A DNA stretch of 64,000 nucleotides from NCBI GenBank assembly GCA_963844805.1, contig CAWJPU010000001.1:329734-393733 (forward strand), in the 5' to 3' direction. A program made the position numbers and the translations under genes. The stretch comes from JACCZR01 sp963844805 (GTDB taxonomy: Bacteria; Actinomycetota; Thermoleophilia; Solirubrobacterales; Thermoleophilaceae). Within the stretch, counting starts at the first letter, position 1, and every line of letters starts with the position of its first letter. Shown here in pieces: positions 52,803 to 63,868 of this stretch. Under the pieces are notes generated by a model. It had not been told where the DNA came from, did no database searches, and saw nothing but the letters and a program-made list of their open reading frames with translations.

Positions 52803-54166
52803 GCGCCACCGCCGAGCTGGCCGAGCGCGCGCTGGCGGCGGTGCCCGCGGGCGACGACGCGCTGGCCCACGCCGAGAGCGAGCGCTCGCTGATGCTGCGC
52901 TTCGCCCGCTCGCGGCCCACGCAGTCCACCGCCGTCGCCGACGCCTCGGTGGAGGTCGCCGTGGTGCGTGACGGCCACGTCGGCCGCGCCACCACCAACG
53001 CCGCGGACGACGACGCGCTGGCGGATTGCGGCGCTCGTGCGGCGGCCGCCGCCGAAGCCGCCGCGCGCGCCGGCGGGCCGGGACCCTTCCCGGGCTTCGC
53101 ACCAGGCCCGGCGCCGCGCGCCCACGAGGGCCACGACCGCGACACCGCCCGGCTCGATGCCGCCGCGGGCGCCGCGGCGCTGGAGACGGCCTTCGCCGCC
53201 GCCGCCGCACAGGGTGTCGAGGCACACGGCACCTGGACCGTCGGGGAGGTGGACCGCGCCGTCGCCTCGTCGCGGGGAAAAGCCTGGCGGAGCGGGTCAC
53301 CGACGCCTTCATGAAGGTGGTCTGCATCGGCGCCCACCGGGCGCAGCGGCTACGCCTCCGGCGCCGCGCCGGCGGTGGCCGGCATCGACCCGCGGGCGCT
53401 CGCCGAGCGGGCCGCCGCGCTGGCGGCGGTGGAGGCGGACCCGGCCGAGCCGGCGCCGGGCGAGTACCCGGTCGTACTCGAAGCCGCCGCCGTCGGCGAG
53501 CTGCTCGACCTGCTGGGGCGGTGCGCCTTCAACGGGCTGCTGCACGCCGAGGGCCAGGGCGCGCTGGCGGGCCGGCTGGGCACGCGCGTGGCCGCCCCTG
53601 CGGTGAACCTGTCCGACTCGCCGCGGTTTGCCGCGACCCTCCCCCGCGCCTTTGACGCCGAGGGCGTGGCCAAGGCGCCGCTGCCGCTGATCCAGGACGG
53701 GGTGGCGCACGGCGTGGTGCACGACACCGCCACCGCGGCGCTGGCGGGCAAGCGCTCCACCGGACACGCCTCGGCGCCGGGGGGCGACCCCTCTGGCCCG
53801 GTGCCCTCGAACCTCGTGCTGGTGGGCGGCGGCGCCGCCGACGCGGCGGAGCTGGCGGCGCCGGTCGAGCGCGGCCTGTACGTGACGCGGCTCTGGTACG
53901 GCAACGTAGTGCGTCCCGACGAGGCCCTGGTCACCGCGGTCACCCGCGACGGGACCTTCCTGATCGAGGACGGCGAGATCACCCGCCCGGCGCACGACAT
54001 GCGGCTGACCGACCATGCCCTGTCGGTGCTGGCGAGCGTGCAGGCACTCGGCGCCCGCCCCGAGCTGGTGAGCGACGGCGAGCTCTACGGCCGCCGGTTC
54101 GCGCGCGGCTCGGTGTGCCCGGCGATCCGCGCCGGCGGGGTGCGGTTCAGCGGCCATGCCGGCTGA
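52799..54166 (+). CDS. pmbA: PmbA/TldE-family protein, two frameshifts
   Basis: About 455 aa, the inactive partner subunit of TldD that completes the heterodimer. GTG 52799 overlaps the tldD stop (GTGA). The N-terminal domain (RFARSRPTQSTAVADASVEVAVV), the middle ERVTDAFMKVVCIGAH and the C-terminal section (GRSGYASGAAPAVAGIDP, GVVHDTATAALAGKRSTGHA, PSNLVLVGGG) are in two frames. A deletion near 53277 and an insertion near 53340 offset each other. No HExxxH is present, as expected for TldE. No RiPP precursor peptide was seen nearby. Confidence 0.85.
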
Positions 54167-54192
54167 AAGCCGGCGGGCTTAGAGCCGGCGGG

Positions 54193-54411
54193 CTAGATCT
54201 TCAGCAGGATCAGAACGTTCAGCACGAACAGCACCGAGAACGCGATGGTCCAGCGGGTGAGGTTGCGCTCAACCAGCGAGCCGCTGCCCACCGCCCCGGT
54301 GCCGACGCCGAAGGCGCCGGACAGGCCGGCGTCCTTGCCGGAGTGCAGCAGCACGAGCACGATCACGACCACCGCGAAGATGATCTGCAGGCCGCTGAGG
54401 ATGGCTTCCAC
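54193..54411 (-). CDS. secG: Protein translocase subunit SecG
   Basis: A 72 aa auxiliary subunit of the SecYEG channel. The two membrane helices are IIFAVVVIVLVLLHSG and WTIAFSVLFVLNVLILL, with the family-typical cytoplasmic loop KDAGLSGAFGVGTG between. It is the last gene of a minus-strand group beginning at ccmE, 15 bp after the ccmI-like gene. Confidence 0.93.
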   Translation of the reverse strand: MEAILSGLQIIFAVVVIVLVLLHSGKDAGLSGAFGVGTGAVGSGSLVERNLTRWTIAFSVLFVLNVLILLKI

Positions 54412-54426
54412 GGGGCTGGAGCCTAG

Positions 54427-54714
54427 CTAGTTGCGGGGGGCGCGCCCCTCCAGCGCGTCGAGCTCCCGCAGGATCTCCATCGCCTCGGCGCGCAGGTCGC
54501 GGTCGACCGCGCGGTGGTCCTCGTCGGAGAGCTTGCCCATGCGGTGGTCGAGCTCGGCATCGCGGATCTCGCGGTACTTCGCCTCCTTGGCCACCTCCAG
54601 CTCGGCGCGGCGCTCTTCGTCGCGCTCGAGCACCTCGCGCCCGCGGGCGAGCGGGCGGGCGACGATCAGGGCGACGACCACCGCGAGCACGATCAGGGCG
54701 GCCGCGTATTCCAC
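54427..54714 (-). CDS. CcmI-like small membrane protein
   Basis: A 95 aa protein with one N-terminal membrane helix (AAALIVLAVVVALIVARPL) and a highly charged helical tail (LERDEERRAELEVAKEAKYREI, KLSDEDHRAVDRDLRAEAMEIL). The tail matches the short CcmI/CycH N-terminal region that follows CcmF in cytochrome c maturation operons. No TPR domain is attached. It lies 9 bp after ccmF. Probable role: helping present apocytochrome to the haem lyase. Confidence 0.8.
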   Translation of the reverse strand: MEYAAALIVLAVVVALIVARPLARGREVLERDEERRAELEVAKEAKYREIRDAELDHRMGKLSDEDHRAVDRDLRAEAMEILRELDALEGRAPRN

Positions 54715-54723
54715 GGGGCGAGG

Positions 54724-56895
<2,172 letters not shown>

Positions 56896-56899
56896 TTGC

Positions 56900-57298
56900 C
56901 TAGGTCTTCTCTTTGGTGAACTTCGACGGGCACTTGGTGACGAGCGAGTCGCGCTCGGCCACGAACGTGCCGGCCTGGAGCGTGCCCGAGACGATCACCT
57001 CGCGGCCGTCGCGGAACGGGTCAGGCACCGCGCCCACGTAGCGCACGGGCACCGACTCGTTGCCGTAGCGGTCGCGGATGTGGAAGCGAAGCGCGTCACC
57101 GTCGCGCTTGACCGAGCCGTTCACCACCTTGCCGGTGAGCTCGTAGGAGCGCCCGGGCTCGGAGGCCTTCTTGACCTGCGAGGGCGTGCTCGCCTCCGTG
57201 GACGACGAGAAGCTCGTGTAGACCAGGGCGCCGGCCAGCGTGAGCGCGGCCGCCATGGCGACGATCAGCCGGACTCGGCGCTTGCGGGCGGGATCCAC
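56900..57298 (-). CDS. ccmE: Cytochrome c maturation protein CcmE, cysteine-type
   Basis: A 132 aa periplasmic-side haem chaperone: N-terminal anchor (LIVAMAAALTLAGALVYTSF), then an OB-fold (YELTGKVVNGSVKRDG, LRFHIRDRYGNESVPVRYVG, EVIVSGTLQAGTFVAERD). The haem-attachment motif reads TKCPSKF. Classical CcmE has a His in HxxxY; the Cys variant (CxxxY) is known in some bacteria and archaea. Here the final aromatic is Phe. The start is GTG 57298. It is the first gene of the ccm group. Confidence 0.9.
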   Translation of the reverse strand: MDPARKRRVRLIVAMAAALTLAGALVYTSFSSSTEASTPSQVKKASEPGRSYELTGKVVNGSVKRDGDALRFHIRDRYGNESVPVRYVGAVPDPFRDGREVIVSGTLQAGTFVAERDSLVTKCPSKFTKEKT

Positions 57299-57320
57299 GC
57301 CCCGGAGTCTAGGAGCCGGA

Positions 57321-57575
57321 CTAGGGCAGCCTGCGCCAGCGACGGCGCCTGGTCACGAGGACCGTTCCGCCGAGGATCGGGAAGGCGATGAACGTCCCCG
57401 AGCCGCAGCCACCGCCGTCGTCCTCGCCTTCCTCGCCGACCTCGTCCTCTTCGCCATCGGAGGACTTCTTGGACGACGAGCTGGACTTGCCACCACTCTT
57501 GCCCTTGGCCATGACCGGAGCGGCCGTGGCGAACACCAGTGTCAAGGAGAGAACGAGAGCCAGGAGGATTCGCAT
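57321..57575 (-). CDS. Small secreted acidic protein with Cys-TM-Arg C-terminal signal
   Basis: An 84 aa protein from ATG 57575. Residues 1-23 are a signal peptide (LLALVLSLTLVFATAAPVMA). Then follow a Lys/Ser-rich stretch (KGKSGGKSSSSSKKS), an acidic segment (DGEEDEVGEEGEDD), GGGCGSG, a short hydrophobic stretch (TFIAFPILGGTVLV) and a basic tail (TRRRRWRRLP). The Gly-Cys-Gly, hydrophobic, poly-Arg ending resembles C-terminal sorting signals such as MYXO-CTERM. The family is unknown. It lies between ccmE and a cupin gene, on the same strand. Confidence 0.68.
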   Translation of the reverse strand: MRILLALVLSLTLVFATAAPVMAKGKSGGKSSSSSKKSSDGEEDEVGEEGEDDGGGCGSGTFIAFPILGGTVLVTRRRRWRRLP

Positions 57576-57595
57576 GCGGGCAATATACGCCCGCC

Positions 57596-57922
57596 TCAGG
57601 CGGCGGCGCTGGGGTGGCCCTCCCCGGGCCACGGCGCGAGGATCAGGATCACCAGGGCGTCCTCGGTGGCGCGGATCTCGCGCCGCTCGGCGGGCTCGAA
57701 GTGGGCCAGGAACCCGGGGCCGGCGTCGGCCACCTCACCCCCCTGGTCGACTTCCAGGCGCCCCGCGGTCACCACGAGGTAGGCCCGCTCGTGGGTCTCG
57801 TGCTCCTGCATGAGCTCGCCCGCCGGGAGGTTGATCGCGATCGCGCGCGTGTTCTTGTCGGAGTGCAGCACCTGCGGGTGGTGGGGCTGCACGTCCAGCG
57901 AGGCGATGTCCCAGCTCTCCAA
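57596..57922 (-). CDS. Cupin-domain protein
   Basis: A 108 aa single-domain cupin. The barrel is visible in NTRAIAINLPAGELMQEHETHERAYLVV (His and Glu metal-ligand positions), GRLEVDQGGEV and GFLAHFEPAERREIRA. The start is TTG 57922, supported by an AGGAGGACCAC Shine-Dalgarno. Metal and substrate are unknown. It lies 28 bp after the antiporter gene on the same strand. Confidence 0.83.
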   Translation of the reverse strand: MESWDIASLDVQPHHPQVLHSDKNTRAIAINLPAGELMQEHETHERAYLVVTAGRLEVDQGGEVADAGPGFLAHFEPAERREIRATEDALVILILAPWPGEGHPSAAA

Positions 57923-57949
57923 GTGGTCCTCCTGTCAGGGGTGGCGGGC

Positions 57950-59158
57950 CTATGTAGTACCGGATGCGCGCCGGGCCATCCATTCCGCGCCCGCGTGGTC
58001 GGTCAGCCCGTGGACGATGATCGAGGCGAACACGGCCAGCGCGGCGAGGTTGAAGATCTGCCCAGCGCCGGCGATGCCCGAGCCCAGCACGATGAGCGCG
58101 AAGGTCATCGTGGCCACGCCCTTGGGCCCGAACCACGACATGAAGGCCTTCGTCGCGGTGTCCGTGCGCGTGCCGGTCAGCGACGCGAAGACCGCCACGG
58201 GACGAGCCACCAGGAACAGGAAGACGACGATGGCCACGGCGGCCCACCCGTCCTCGAACAGCCCGCCGAAGGTCAGCAGCGAGCCGAACACCACGAAGAT
58301 CCCGAGCTTGACGATCTCGATCACGTCCTCTGAGCGGGCCTCGAAGCAGCCGCGGATGTCGGGCCGCAGGATGCCCAGGGCGATCGCCCCCACGAAGACG
58401 GCGATGAAGCCGTTGCCGTCGATCAGCACCGCCGCCCCGTAGGCCGCAAAGGCCACGCCCAGGCCGTACAGGGCCTTCTGGTGAGCGGAGATCTCGTGCC
58501 CGAGCGCCCGGTCGCGCGGCATCAGCCGCGACGCGAGCCAGCCCACGGCGAGGCCCGTCACCAGCCCCAGCCCCACGTCCTGGAGCACGAACCGCCACCA
58601 GACGAAGTCGTCCTGGGTGCCCAGGGCGGCCAGCAACGCCAGGACGGCCGGCAGCGCGAGGCCGTCGTTCATCCCCGACTCCAGGTTCAGCGAGTGGCGG
58701 ATCAGCCGCGGGACCCGCGGGTTGGTCACCACCGAGGAGGAGAGCACGGGGTCGGTCGGCGACAGCAGCGCCCCCAGCAGGAAGGCCTCGGTCCAGCCGA
58801 GGTCGGTCAGCGCCTTGGCCGCGAGCGCCACCAGCACCGCCGTGAGCGGCATCGCGAGCACCAGCTTGCGGGCGGGCAGGTGCCAAGCCGTCTGCAGCAT
58901 CTCGGCCTCCACCTCGAGCCCGTCGCGGAACAGGATCAGCACCAGGGCGACCACCGCGAGGGTGGCCACGAACCCTCCGCGGGGGTCGAAGTCCAGGACC
59001 TCCAGCCCCCCCTCCCCCAGCACGAAGCCCGCGACCACGAACAGCGCGGCGAGCGAGACGAAGCTGCGCCGGGCCACCCCGGCGAGCAGCGCGCCGATGA
59101 TCAGCAGCGCGCCGAACACGGCGAGGACCTCGTCGGGGGCGGCGACCGCGAGCACCAT
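57950..59158 (-). CDS. Cation:proton antiporter (CPA1/NhaP type)
   Basis: An intact 402 aa membrane protein with about 12-13 helices. The ion-binding region shows LLGALLSPTDPVLSSSVV and NLESGMNDGLALPAVLAL, typical of NhaP/CPA1 (the 'ND' motif marks electroneutral Na+/H+ exchangers). Other segments are LVLILFRDGLEVEAEML and FGPKGVATMTFALIVL. No C-terminal TrkA or USP domain is present. Role: Na+ or K+ extrusion in exchange for protons. Confidence 0.9.
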   Translation of the reverse strand: MVLAVAAPDEVLAVFGALLIIGALLAGVARRSFVSLAALFVVAGFVLGEGGLEVLDFDPRGGFVATLAVVALVLILFRDGLEVEAEMLQTAWHLPARKLVLAMPLTAVLVALAAKALTDLGWTEAFLLGALLSPTDPVLSSSVVTNPRVPRLIRHSLNLESGMNDGLALPAVLALLAALGTQDDFVWWRFVLQDVGLGLVTGLAVGWLASRLMPRDRALGHEISAHQKALYGLGVAFAAYGAAVLIDGNGFIAVFVGAIALGILRPDIRGCFEARSEDVIEIVKLGIFVVFGSLLTFGGLFEDGWAAVAIVVFLFLVARPVAVFASLTGTRTDTATKAFMSWFGPKGVATMTFALIVLGSGIAGAGQIFNLAALAVFASIIVHGLTDHAGAEWMARRASGTT

Positions 59159-59207
59159 CCGGGCAGAGGCTGTCAGACGAGGTGGAGCGCAACTCCGGGG
59201 CTCCTTC

Positions 59208-59213
59208 TACGTT
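59208..59213 (+). promoter_or_regulatory. -10 box TACGTT of the GH2-like gene
   Basis: TACGTT ends 12 nt before ATG 59226 and supports that start over the later in-frame ATGs at 59247 and 59253. Confidence 0.38.
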
Positions 59214-59225
59214 TCTGCGCTAGCG

Positions 59226-61128
59226 ATGCGGCCTCCCACAGGCCATATGCCCATGCTCGCGCGGCTGCTTGCTGCCGCGGCGGCTCTCGCCTGCCTGCTC
59301 CCGGTTGCGGCCAGCGCCGCGACCCCACGCGGCAAGACGCTCGGCAGCGGCTGGCAGATCCGCTCCCAGTCGGCTCAGCCCGGCGAGGTCCAGGACGCGC
59401 CGCCCGAGGAGGGCACCGGCGCGCCCAGCGCCCCCAACGCCCCGGCGACCCCCGCGCCTGAGGCCGGCCGCTACGTGAACACGAGGGTCCCGTCGGTCTT
59501 CGACCCGATCGCCAAGCGCAGCGCCTTCTCGGGCACCGTGCGCCGCTACAAGATCCGCTTTCGCGGCCCCCGCACCCCCAAGGGCTTCCGCTGGCTGCTG
59601 CGCTTCGAGGGCGTGCGCCGCAACGCGGGCGTGCTGCTCAACGGCAAGCGCATCGGGCGCAGCAAGACGCCGTACATCCCCTTCGAGCTCGAGGCCAAGG
59701 GCCTGCGCCCCAACCGGATGAACGAGCTGATCGTGATCGTCGACAACCGCAAGGACCGCCAGCTCCCCGAGGGCTGGTGGAACTGGGGCGGAATCATCCG
59801 CCCGGTCCGCCTGATCCCGGCCGGGCGCGCCTACATCAAGGACCTGGGCGTGATGTCGAAGGTCCGCTGCCACGGGCCGGCGACCGCCTGCTCGGCCAAG
59901 TTCCTGGTCGACGGCAACATGCAGAAGCTGGGCGGCAAGGGCGTCATCAAGCCGACCGTCGAGGCCTTTTTCCGCTCACCCTCCGGGCGGGTGACCAGGC
60001 GCAGGCTGCGACTGCGCACCCAGGGCAGGCGCAACAAGGCGCTGCGCTTCTCGGTCAACGTTCCTGCGCCGCAGCTGTGGAAGCCGGAGGACCCGCGCCT
60101 CTACCGGGCGATCATCAAGGTCCGGCTGGGCAAGACCGTGACCCAGCGCGTCTCGATGCTCACCGGCCTGCGCCAGGTGTCGGTCGTGAACGGCCGCCTT
60201 GCGCTCAACAACCGCGCGATCGACATGCGCGGCACCTCGATCCACGAGGACTTGCCGGGCTCCGGCACGGCCCTCACCGAGGCGGGCATGAACCGCATCG
60301 TCGCCGACCTCAAGGCGGTGGGCGCGAACGTCACGCGCACCCACTACTCGCTGAACGAGCGCCTGCTCCAGAAGCTCGACCGCGCGGGCATCCTGGTCTG
60401 GAACGAGGCGCCGGTCTGGCAGCGCGACCGCCTGCTCGGCCGCCAACTCGACCGCGCCAAGGCCTACCGCCAGGTCGAGGGGTCGGTCATCGCCGCCCGC
60501 AGCCACCCGTCTGTCATCACCCACTCGGTGGCCAACGAGCTCGTCCACTTCCCCGACGAGTCCACGACCACGAGCCTGTTCCTGCGCGGCGGCTCGGCAC
60601 GGGCGCGCAAGCTCGACCCGACGCTGCCGATCTCCGTCGCCATCAAGACCGGCCCGCGCATCGGCCCGCAGCAGGTCTACTCCAAGTACTTCGACATCAT
60701 CGGGCTCAACGAGTACTTCGGCTGGTACGGGCGCGCGCCGGACTTCGCGACCCTGCCCGACTACCTGAACTACATGCGCTCGACGTTCCCGCGCCAGGCG
60801 CTGGTGGTCACCGAGTTCGGCGCCGAGGCCCGGCCCGAGAACGCCAACGACCCCGATGACCAAGAAGGGCTCGTACGCCTTCCAGAGCAAGTTCGTCCGC
60901 GAGCACCTGGACATCCACGACCAGACGCCGTTCCTGTCCGGGTCGCTGTACTGGACGCTGCGCGAGTTCGAGATCTTCCCCGGCTGGACCGGCGGGGCGG
61001 GAGCGCGCGACCCGCGCTATCCCACCACCCGTCACAACAAGGGCCTGATGACCTACGACGGCGTGCTCAAGCCCGCCTGGATCATCGCGCGCGACCGCTT
61101 CCGCGCACGCCCGCTGTATCGCCCGTAA
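59226..61128 (+). CDS. Secreted glycoside hydrolase family 2-like enzyme, one frameshift
   Basis: About 633 aa after removing an inserted base near 60857. A signal peptide covers about residues 10-32 (LARLLAAAAALACLLPVAAS). Then come a Pro/Ala-rich linker, a jelly-roll sugar-binding domain (WLLRFEGVRRNAGVLLNGKR, PEGWWNWGGIIRPVRL), an Ig-like domain (LYRAIIKVRLGKTV) and a TIM barrel. The barrel shows MRGTSIHEDLPGSG, the acid/base Glu in HSVANELVHFPDE and the nucleophile Glu in VVTEFGAEA. It resembles beta-glucuronidases/galactosidases; the exact sugar is unknown. Confidence 0.87.
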
Positions 61129-61137
61129 CGCCGGGCG

Positions 61138-61548
61138 CTAGTCGCCGCCGGGCAGCCGGTCGGCCACGCGGCCCAGAGGGCCGACGGCCTGCTGAAGCGA
61201 GTCGACGCCCTCGTTCAGCCCGTTCAGCGACTGCATGAGCCGGTTTAGCAGCTGGGTCAGCTGGTCCAGGTTCTCGTTGAGGCTCTCGAGGGTGTCGGGC
61301 ACGCGCGCCAGGTGCTGCTGGACCTCGACCAGGACCGGCATGGCCTCCTCGATGGTCGCCATGCGCTGGTCCATCGCCTCTATTGCGGCCGTCTGCTCGG
61401 CGACGGCCGACATGTCCTTCTCGAGGCTCTTGAGCGCCTCGGTGTCCTGACCGACCTTCTGGATCGCCTCCGACATCTCGGCGAGCCGCTGGGTGTTCTC
61501 GGCGATCTTGGGGAGCAGGAGGTCTTCGAGGGGTAGTCGCGGCGCCAT
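61138..61548 (-). CDS. Coiled-coil protein
   Basis: A 136 aa protein, almost entirely helical with heptad-like repeats: PKIAENTQRLAEMSEAIQ, ALKSLEKDMSAVAEQTAAIE, MDQRMATIEEAMPVL, and TLESLNENLDQLTQLLNRL. No signal peptide or membrane segment. Ala, Leu and Met fill the a/d positions, suggesting a parallel oligomer. Function unknown. It is divergent from the P450 gene with 21 bp between starts, and their promoters overlap. Confidence 0.72.
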   Translation of the reverse strand: MAPRLPLEDLLLPKIAENTQRLAEMSEAIQKVGQDTEALKSLEKDMSAVAEQTAAIEAMDQRMATIEEAMPVLVEVQQHLARVPDTLESLNENLDQLTQLLNRLMQSLNGLNEGVDSLQQAVGPLGRVADRLPGGD

Positions 61549-61557
61549 CGGGCTGGC

Positions 61558-61563
61558 AATGTA
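61558..61563 (-). promoter_or_regulatory. -10 box TACATT of the coiled-coil gene
   Basis: On the minus strand TACATT ends 9 nt before ATG 61548. It lies inside the 21-bp gap to the P450 start (61570), so the two promoters must overlap. Confidence 0.42.
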
Positions 61564-61569
61564 CGGGCA

Positions 61570-62916
61570 ATGGCGACTCGGCAGCTCCCCGACGGCCCGC
61601 CCTGGCCCAGCCCCGTGCAGGCGGTGGCGTGGTTCACGCGCCCGGTGGCGTTCTTCGAGAACTGCCGGCGCCGCTACGGCAAGCGATTCACGATCCGCCT
61701 GCCGGCCCAGCTCCCGTTCGTGCACCTGTCCGACGTGGCCGAGTGCAAGCAGGTGCTCACCGCGCCGCCCGAGGTGCTGCACCCCGGCGAGGGCGCGCGG
61801 CTGCTCGAGCCGATCGTCGGGCGCAACTCGGTGATCCTCCTCGACGAGCAGCCCCACCTCTCCCAGCGCCGGCTTCTGCTTCCCGCCTTCCACGGCGAGC
61901 GCATCGAGCGCCTGACCGACCTCGTGGACTCGGTCGCCGAGCGCGAGGTGGCCTCGTGGCCGCGCGACAGCTCGTTCCGCCTCCAGCCCCGGCTCCAGAG
62001 CCTGACGCTGGAGATCATCCTGCGGGCAGTCTTCGGCCTCGACCCGGGCCCCCGGCTCGACCGGCTGCGCGAGCTCCTGAGCGGGGTCGTCGACTTCGTC
62101 GCAGGGCCGATCGGGAGCATCCCCCCACTCCAGCGCAACCTGGGCGGCCTCGGGCCCTGGGCGCGGTTCACGCGGATGCGCGCCGAGGCCGACTCGCTGA
62201 TCTTCGAGCTGATCGACGAGCGCCGCGCCGAGGAGGGCGAGGAGCGCGACGACGTGCTCGCGATGCTGCTGGCCGCGCGCCACGAGGACGACTCCCAGAT
62301 GTCGCCGCAGGAGCTTCGCGACGAGCTGATGACGATGCTGGTGGCCGGCCACGAGACCACGGCGTCGGAGCTCTCGTGGGCCTTCTCGGCCCTGTCGCGC
62401 GAGCCGGAGGTGCTGGCTCGGCTGAGGTCGGAGATCGCCGCCGACGACGGCGATGCGTACCTGACCGCGACGATCAACGAGACGCTGCGCCGCAAGCCGA
62501 CGCTCCCCATCGCCGAGCCGCGGCTGGTGACTCAGCCGTTCGAGGTCGGAGGGTTCGAGTACCCGACCGGGGTGTGCCTGGCGGTGAACGCCTACCTCGT
62601 CCACCACGATCCCGAGGTCTACTCCGACCCCTACGCCTTCCGTCCCGAGCGCTTCCTCGACGAGAAGCCCGGCACCTACACCTTCCTGCCCTTCGGCGGC
62701 GGCCGCCGCCGCTGCATCGGAGCGAGCTTCGCGGTGCTCGAGATGAAGGCCGTGCTGCGCGCGGCGCTGCGCGACAGCACCCTCGAGCAAATACCCCGGC
62801 CGGAGACGGCCACCCGCCGGGCGATCACCATCAGTCCGGCCTCGGGCGGCGAGGTGACGTTGCGGGCCGCCCGCGCGCCGGCCCCGCCCCCCGCCGCGGA
62901 GAGCGTCACCGCCTAG
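61570..62916 (+). CDS. Cytochrome P450
   Basis: An intact 448 aa soluble haem monooxygenase. The I-helix oxygen-activation motif is MLVAGHETTASELSWAF. The ExxR is in INETLRRKPTLPIAEPR. The PERF-like segment is FRPERFLDEKPGTYTFLPFGGG, and the haem-ligating Cys is in RRRCIGASFAVLEMK. The N-terminal PDGPPWPSPVQAVAWFTRP and overall pattern are like the CYP110/CYP4-related bacterial group. Redox partners are not adjacent. The ATG lies immediately downstream of the coiled-coil promoter. Confidence 0.93.
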   Translation: MATRQLPDGPPWPSPVQAVAWFTRPVAFFENCRRRYGKRFTIRLPAQLPFVHLSDVAECKQVLTAPPEVLHPGEGARLLEPIVGRNSVILLDEQPHLSQRRLLLPAFHGERIERLTDLVDSVAEREVASWPRDSSFRLQPRLQSLTLEIILRAVFGLDPGPRLDRLRELLSGVVDFVAGPIGSIPPLQRNLGGLGPWARFTRMRAEADSLIFELIDERRAEEGEERDDVLAMLLAARHEDDSQMSPQELRDELMTMLVAGHETTASELSWAFSALSREPEVLARLRSEIAADDGDAYLTATINETLRRKPTLPIAEPRLVTQPFEVGGFEYPTGVCLAVNAYLVHHDPEVYSDPYAFRPERFLDEKPGTYTFLPFGGGRRRCIGASFAVLEMKAVLRAALRDSTLEQIPRPETATRRAITISPASGGEVTLRAARAPAPPPAAESVTA

Positions 62917-62960
62917 CCGCTGCGGCCCTCGCCGGGGCCGCGATCAGCGTCACCGTTCGA

Positions 62961-62990
62961 GAAAAGCCGTCAGGCGGCTGACGAATTTTC
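62961..62990. terminator. Intergenic hairpin, family A (copy 4)
   Basis: GAAAA (62961-62965) pairs with TTTTC (62986-62990), and CGTCAG (62968-62973) with CTGACG (62978-62983) around GCGG. It lies between the convergent P450 and SnoaL genes. The GAA after the inner stem and the AGGGTGTG downstream are also shared with copy 1. Confidence 0.6.
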
Positions 62991-63067
62991 CGAAGGGTGT
63001 GGGCGGCCTGCGCCTGGACGCGGACACTGCGGCATCTCATCGCGACGAGCCCAACCGCGCAAGGCCG

Positions 63068-63469
63068 CTACTCCGACAGCCCGACAGCTTCGAGGGCTTC
63101 CCGGCGGCTGCTGAAACTGCGAAATCGAACGATGTGCCCTTGGTCCACAGCCGCGACCCATGCCGCCGGCTCATCGAGGGCGATGTTGCTCCCGGGAGCG
63201 CGAGCGAAGGCTCGTCCCAGCACGAGTACCTCGCCGCCGAGGTCGCGGAACGCCTCGGGCGTTATGCGGAACTCCGTCCAGGCCGCATCGATATCGCCCC
63301 AGAACTGCCGGTTGCCCTCCCGGCCGCGATAAACGACTCCCTCGGGACCCCCGACGATGGCGGGCCGGATCTCGACTTCCGGGTGGAGCAGCTCGGCCGC
63401 GGCCGCGTGATCCCTGGCGGCGAACGCCTCGAACAGGGCCCTGACCAGCTCGACGTTCCCCTGCGACAT
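63068..63469 (-). CDS. SnoaL-like NTF2-fold protein, copy 2
   Basis: A 133 aa protein. The alpha/beta cone pattern is visible in NVELVRALFEAFAARDHAAAAELLHPEVEI, VYRGREGNRQFWGDI, GGEVLVLGRAFARAPG and VDQGHIVRFRSFSSRREALEA. It shares the ending EALEAVGLSE with the adjacent upstream gene and starts 3 bp after that gene's stop. Such proteins can be small isomerases, hydrolases or binding proteins; activity not known. Confidence 0.82.
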   Translation of the reverse strand: MSQGNVELVRALFEAFAARDHAAAAELLHPEVEIRPAIVGGPEGVVYRGREGNRQFWGDIDAAWTEFRITPEAFRDLGGEVLVLGRAFARAPGSNIALDEPAAWVAAVDQGHIVRFRSFSSRREALEAVGLSE

Positions 63470-63472
63470 CGC

Positions 63473-63868
63473 CTACTCCGACAGCCCGACGGCTTCGAGG
63501 GCTTCTTCCATCGTCAGGTAGCCGGCGACGCGGACGAGGAGTCCATCCCTGATCCAGTGGACACCCGCCCAGGTCGGCATTTGATCCACCAGCCCAGGCC
63601 GTGCGAGGCGGAGCCGCAGAACTCCGATCACACGGTCATCTCCCACGTCGATGATGTGCTCCACGTCCAAGCGAAGCCCGGGCGCGGCCTCCTCGAGGTC
63701 GGCCCACCATCGGCGCGCGCCTTCGTGTCCGAAGTACGGACCGGGGATGGGCGACTGAGGAATGTTGTCGATGCGGACCTCCGGGTGTGTCAGGTCGAAG
63801 GGCAGCACCCCATGGCCGAGGAAGTCGTCGTAGAGACGGCGCACAACCTCCACGTTCTGCTCCGACAT
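63473..63868 (-). CDS. SnoaL-like NTF2-fold protein, copy 1
   Basis: A 131 aa NTF2-like protein from ATG 63868: NVEVVRRLYDDFLGHGVLPFDLTHPEVRI, FGHEGARRWWADLEEAAPGL, DDRVIGVLRLRLARPG and VAGYLTMEEALEAVGLSE. It and the next gene are tandem duplicates; the 3' ends are nearly identical at the DNA level. No further gene can be supported in 63869-64000. Confidence 0.82.
   Translation of the reverse strand: MSEQNVEVVRRLYDDFLGHGVLPFDLTHPEVRIDNIPQSPIPGPYFGHEGARRWWADLEEAAPGLRLDVEHIIDVGDDRVIGVLRLRLARPGLVDQMPTWAGVHWIRDGLLVRVAGYLTMEEALEAVGLSE

Noticed and set aside
52799..54166. A RiPP biosynthesis locus around tldD/pmbA
   Set aside because: No precursor peptide, YcaO, radical SAM or exporter gene is adjacent; the pair looks like the housekeeping TldD/TldE set.
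57321..57575. Substrate of the class E sortase at 7236
   Set aside because: The C-terminus has no LPxTG or LAxTG motif before the hydrophobic stretch, so sortase anchoring is not supported.
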